Origin: Actinomycetota bacterium
GTDB taxonomy: Bacteria > Actinomycetota > Actinomycetes > Nanopelagicales > Nanopelagicaceae
DNA length: 5,631 bases
Assembly: GCA_009704555.1 (NCBI GenBank)
Contig: WLDY01000052.1
Span: 1 to 5,631, forward strand
Reading direction: 5' to 3'
Below, piece by piece: positions 5,380-5,631 of this stretch. The notes beneath the pieces were generated by a model. It made no database searches, was not told the origin of the DNA, and saw only the letters and a program-made list of their open reading frames with translations. Both the position numbers and the translations under genes were made by a program. Each line of letters begins with the position of its first letter. Position 1 is the stretch's first letter.

Positions 5380-5631
5380 ATGACCCCTGGTAGTTCAAGC
5401 GGCGCGCTTTCGGCATCGATACAAGCCAATCCAAATCTTGCAAAGAAGCCGACTCGCAAGCAGGTCCACGCGCTCCCGAAGGCGCTTCTCCACGACCATC
5501 TTGACGGTGGTCTACGCCCTGCCACGATCATCGAGTTGGCTGATGAGATCGGTTACGACGCACTACCTACCGACGATCCAGAAGAACTCGGAAGATGGTT
5601 CGAAGAGTCGTGTAATTCCAAGTCCTTGGTC
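5380..5631 (+). CDS. add: Adenosine deaminase, N-terminal part (3' truncated by window)
   Basis: From ATG 5380 an open frame of exactly 84 codons runs to the window end. Residues 31-54 ([20 protein letters not shown], then IELA) are the unmistakable N-terminal motif of adenosine deaminase, with the HxH zinc ligands His38 and His40. The enzyme converts adenosine and deoxyadenosine to inosine and deoxyinosine in purine salvage. The HDHLDGG form is common in actinobacterial members. The remaining zinc and catalytic residues lie beyond the window. The start is the weakest point: no Shine-Dalgarno sequence precedes it, and about 30 poorly conserved residues precede the motif. No better in-frame ATG is seen, however. 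With only 13 nt after cdd, translation by coupling or re-initiation in the same operon is likely. Confidence 0.93.
   Translation, partial: MTPGSSSGALSASIQANPNLAKKPTRKQVHALPKALLHDHLDGGLRPATIIELADEIGYDALPTDDPEELGRWFEESCNSKSLV

Noticed and set aside
1..5631. CRISPR array, transposon ends, phage, toxin-antitoxin or tRNA genes
   Set aside because: No regularly spaced repeats, transposase motifs, small paired genes or cloverleaf-capable intergenic sequence were seen. The intergenic space is too small for most of these.

Overview
The window looks like an ordinary chromosomal stretch of an actinobacterium (Actinomycetota) of moderately high GC. This placement is an inference from three things: the homodimeric-type NADP isocitrate dehydrogenase tail, the [10 protein letters not shown] form of the adenosine deaminase N-terminus, and a free-standing MsiK/UgpC-type sugar-ABC ATPase. 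Short TAnnnT boxes also sit 6 nt before two start codons, as in leaderless actinobacterial promoters. I cannot name the genus. Six protein genes and the tail of a seventh fill almost all of the DNA. I see no tRNA, rRNA, CRISPR array, insertion sequence, phage gene or defence gene.

Left part (1-1292): the 3' end of icd (+) converges on an ABC-transporter ATPase gene (-). The two share a perfect 16-bp-stem bidirectional terminator. The ATPase has no permease or binding-protein gene beside it, so it is probably a shared ATPase serving several sugar importers.

Divergent spacer (1293-1508): this 216-nt gap separates the ATPase (-) from a CorC/HlyC-type membrane protein (+). It is rich in structure. 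It holds a 23-bp near-perfect palindrome, three copies of a 9-11-nt word (one inverted) and a plausible promoter just before the membrane-protein gene. It is the least explained DNA in the window.

Right part (1509-5631, all +): a CNNM/CBS-domain membrane protein (probable Mg2+/Co2+ efflux), tryptophanyl-tRNA synthetase (trpS), a BMP/PnrA-family nucleoside-binding-like exported protein, cytidine deaminase (cdd), and the first 84 codons of adenosine deaminase (add, cut by the window edge). Gaps between genes are 9, 22, 44 and 13 nt, so this is probably one transcription unit, perhaps with internal promoters before trpS and cdd. The last three genes fit together as nucleoside capture and salvage: binding of an extracytoplasmic nucleoside, then deamination of cytidine and adenosine. 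The ABC ATPase and permease genes that usually accompany a BMP protein are absent from the visible cluster.

I did not find a convincing new system. The best leads are the operator-like structure in the divergent spacer, the divergent cysteine-free BMP protein, and the identical 10-nt word placed identically before trpS and cdd.
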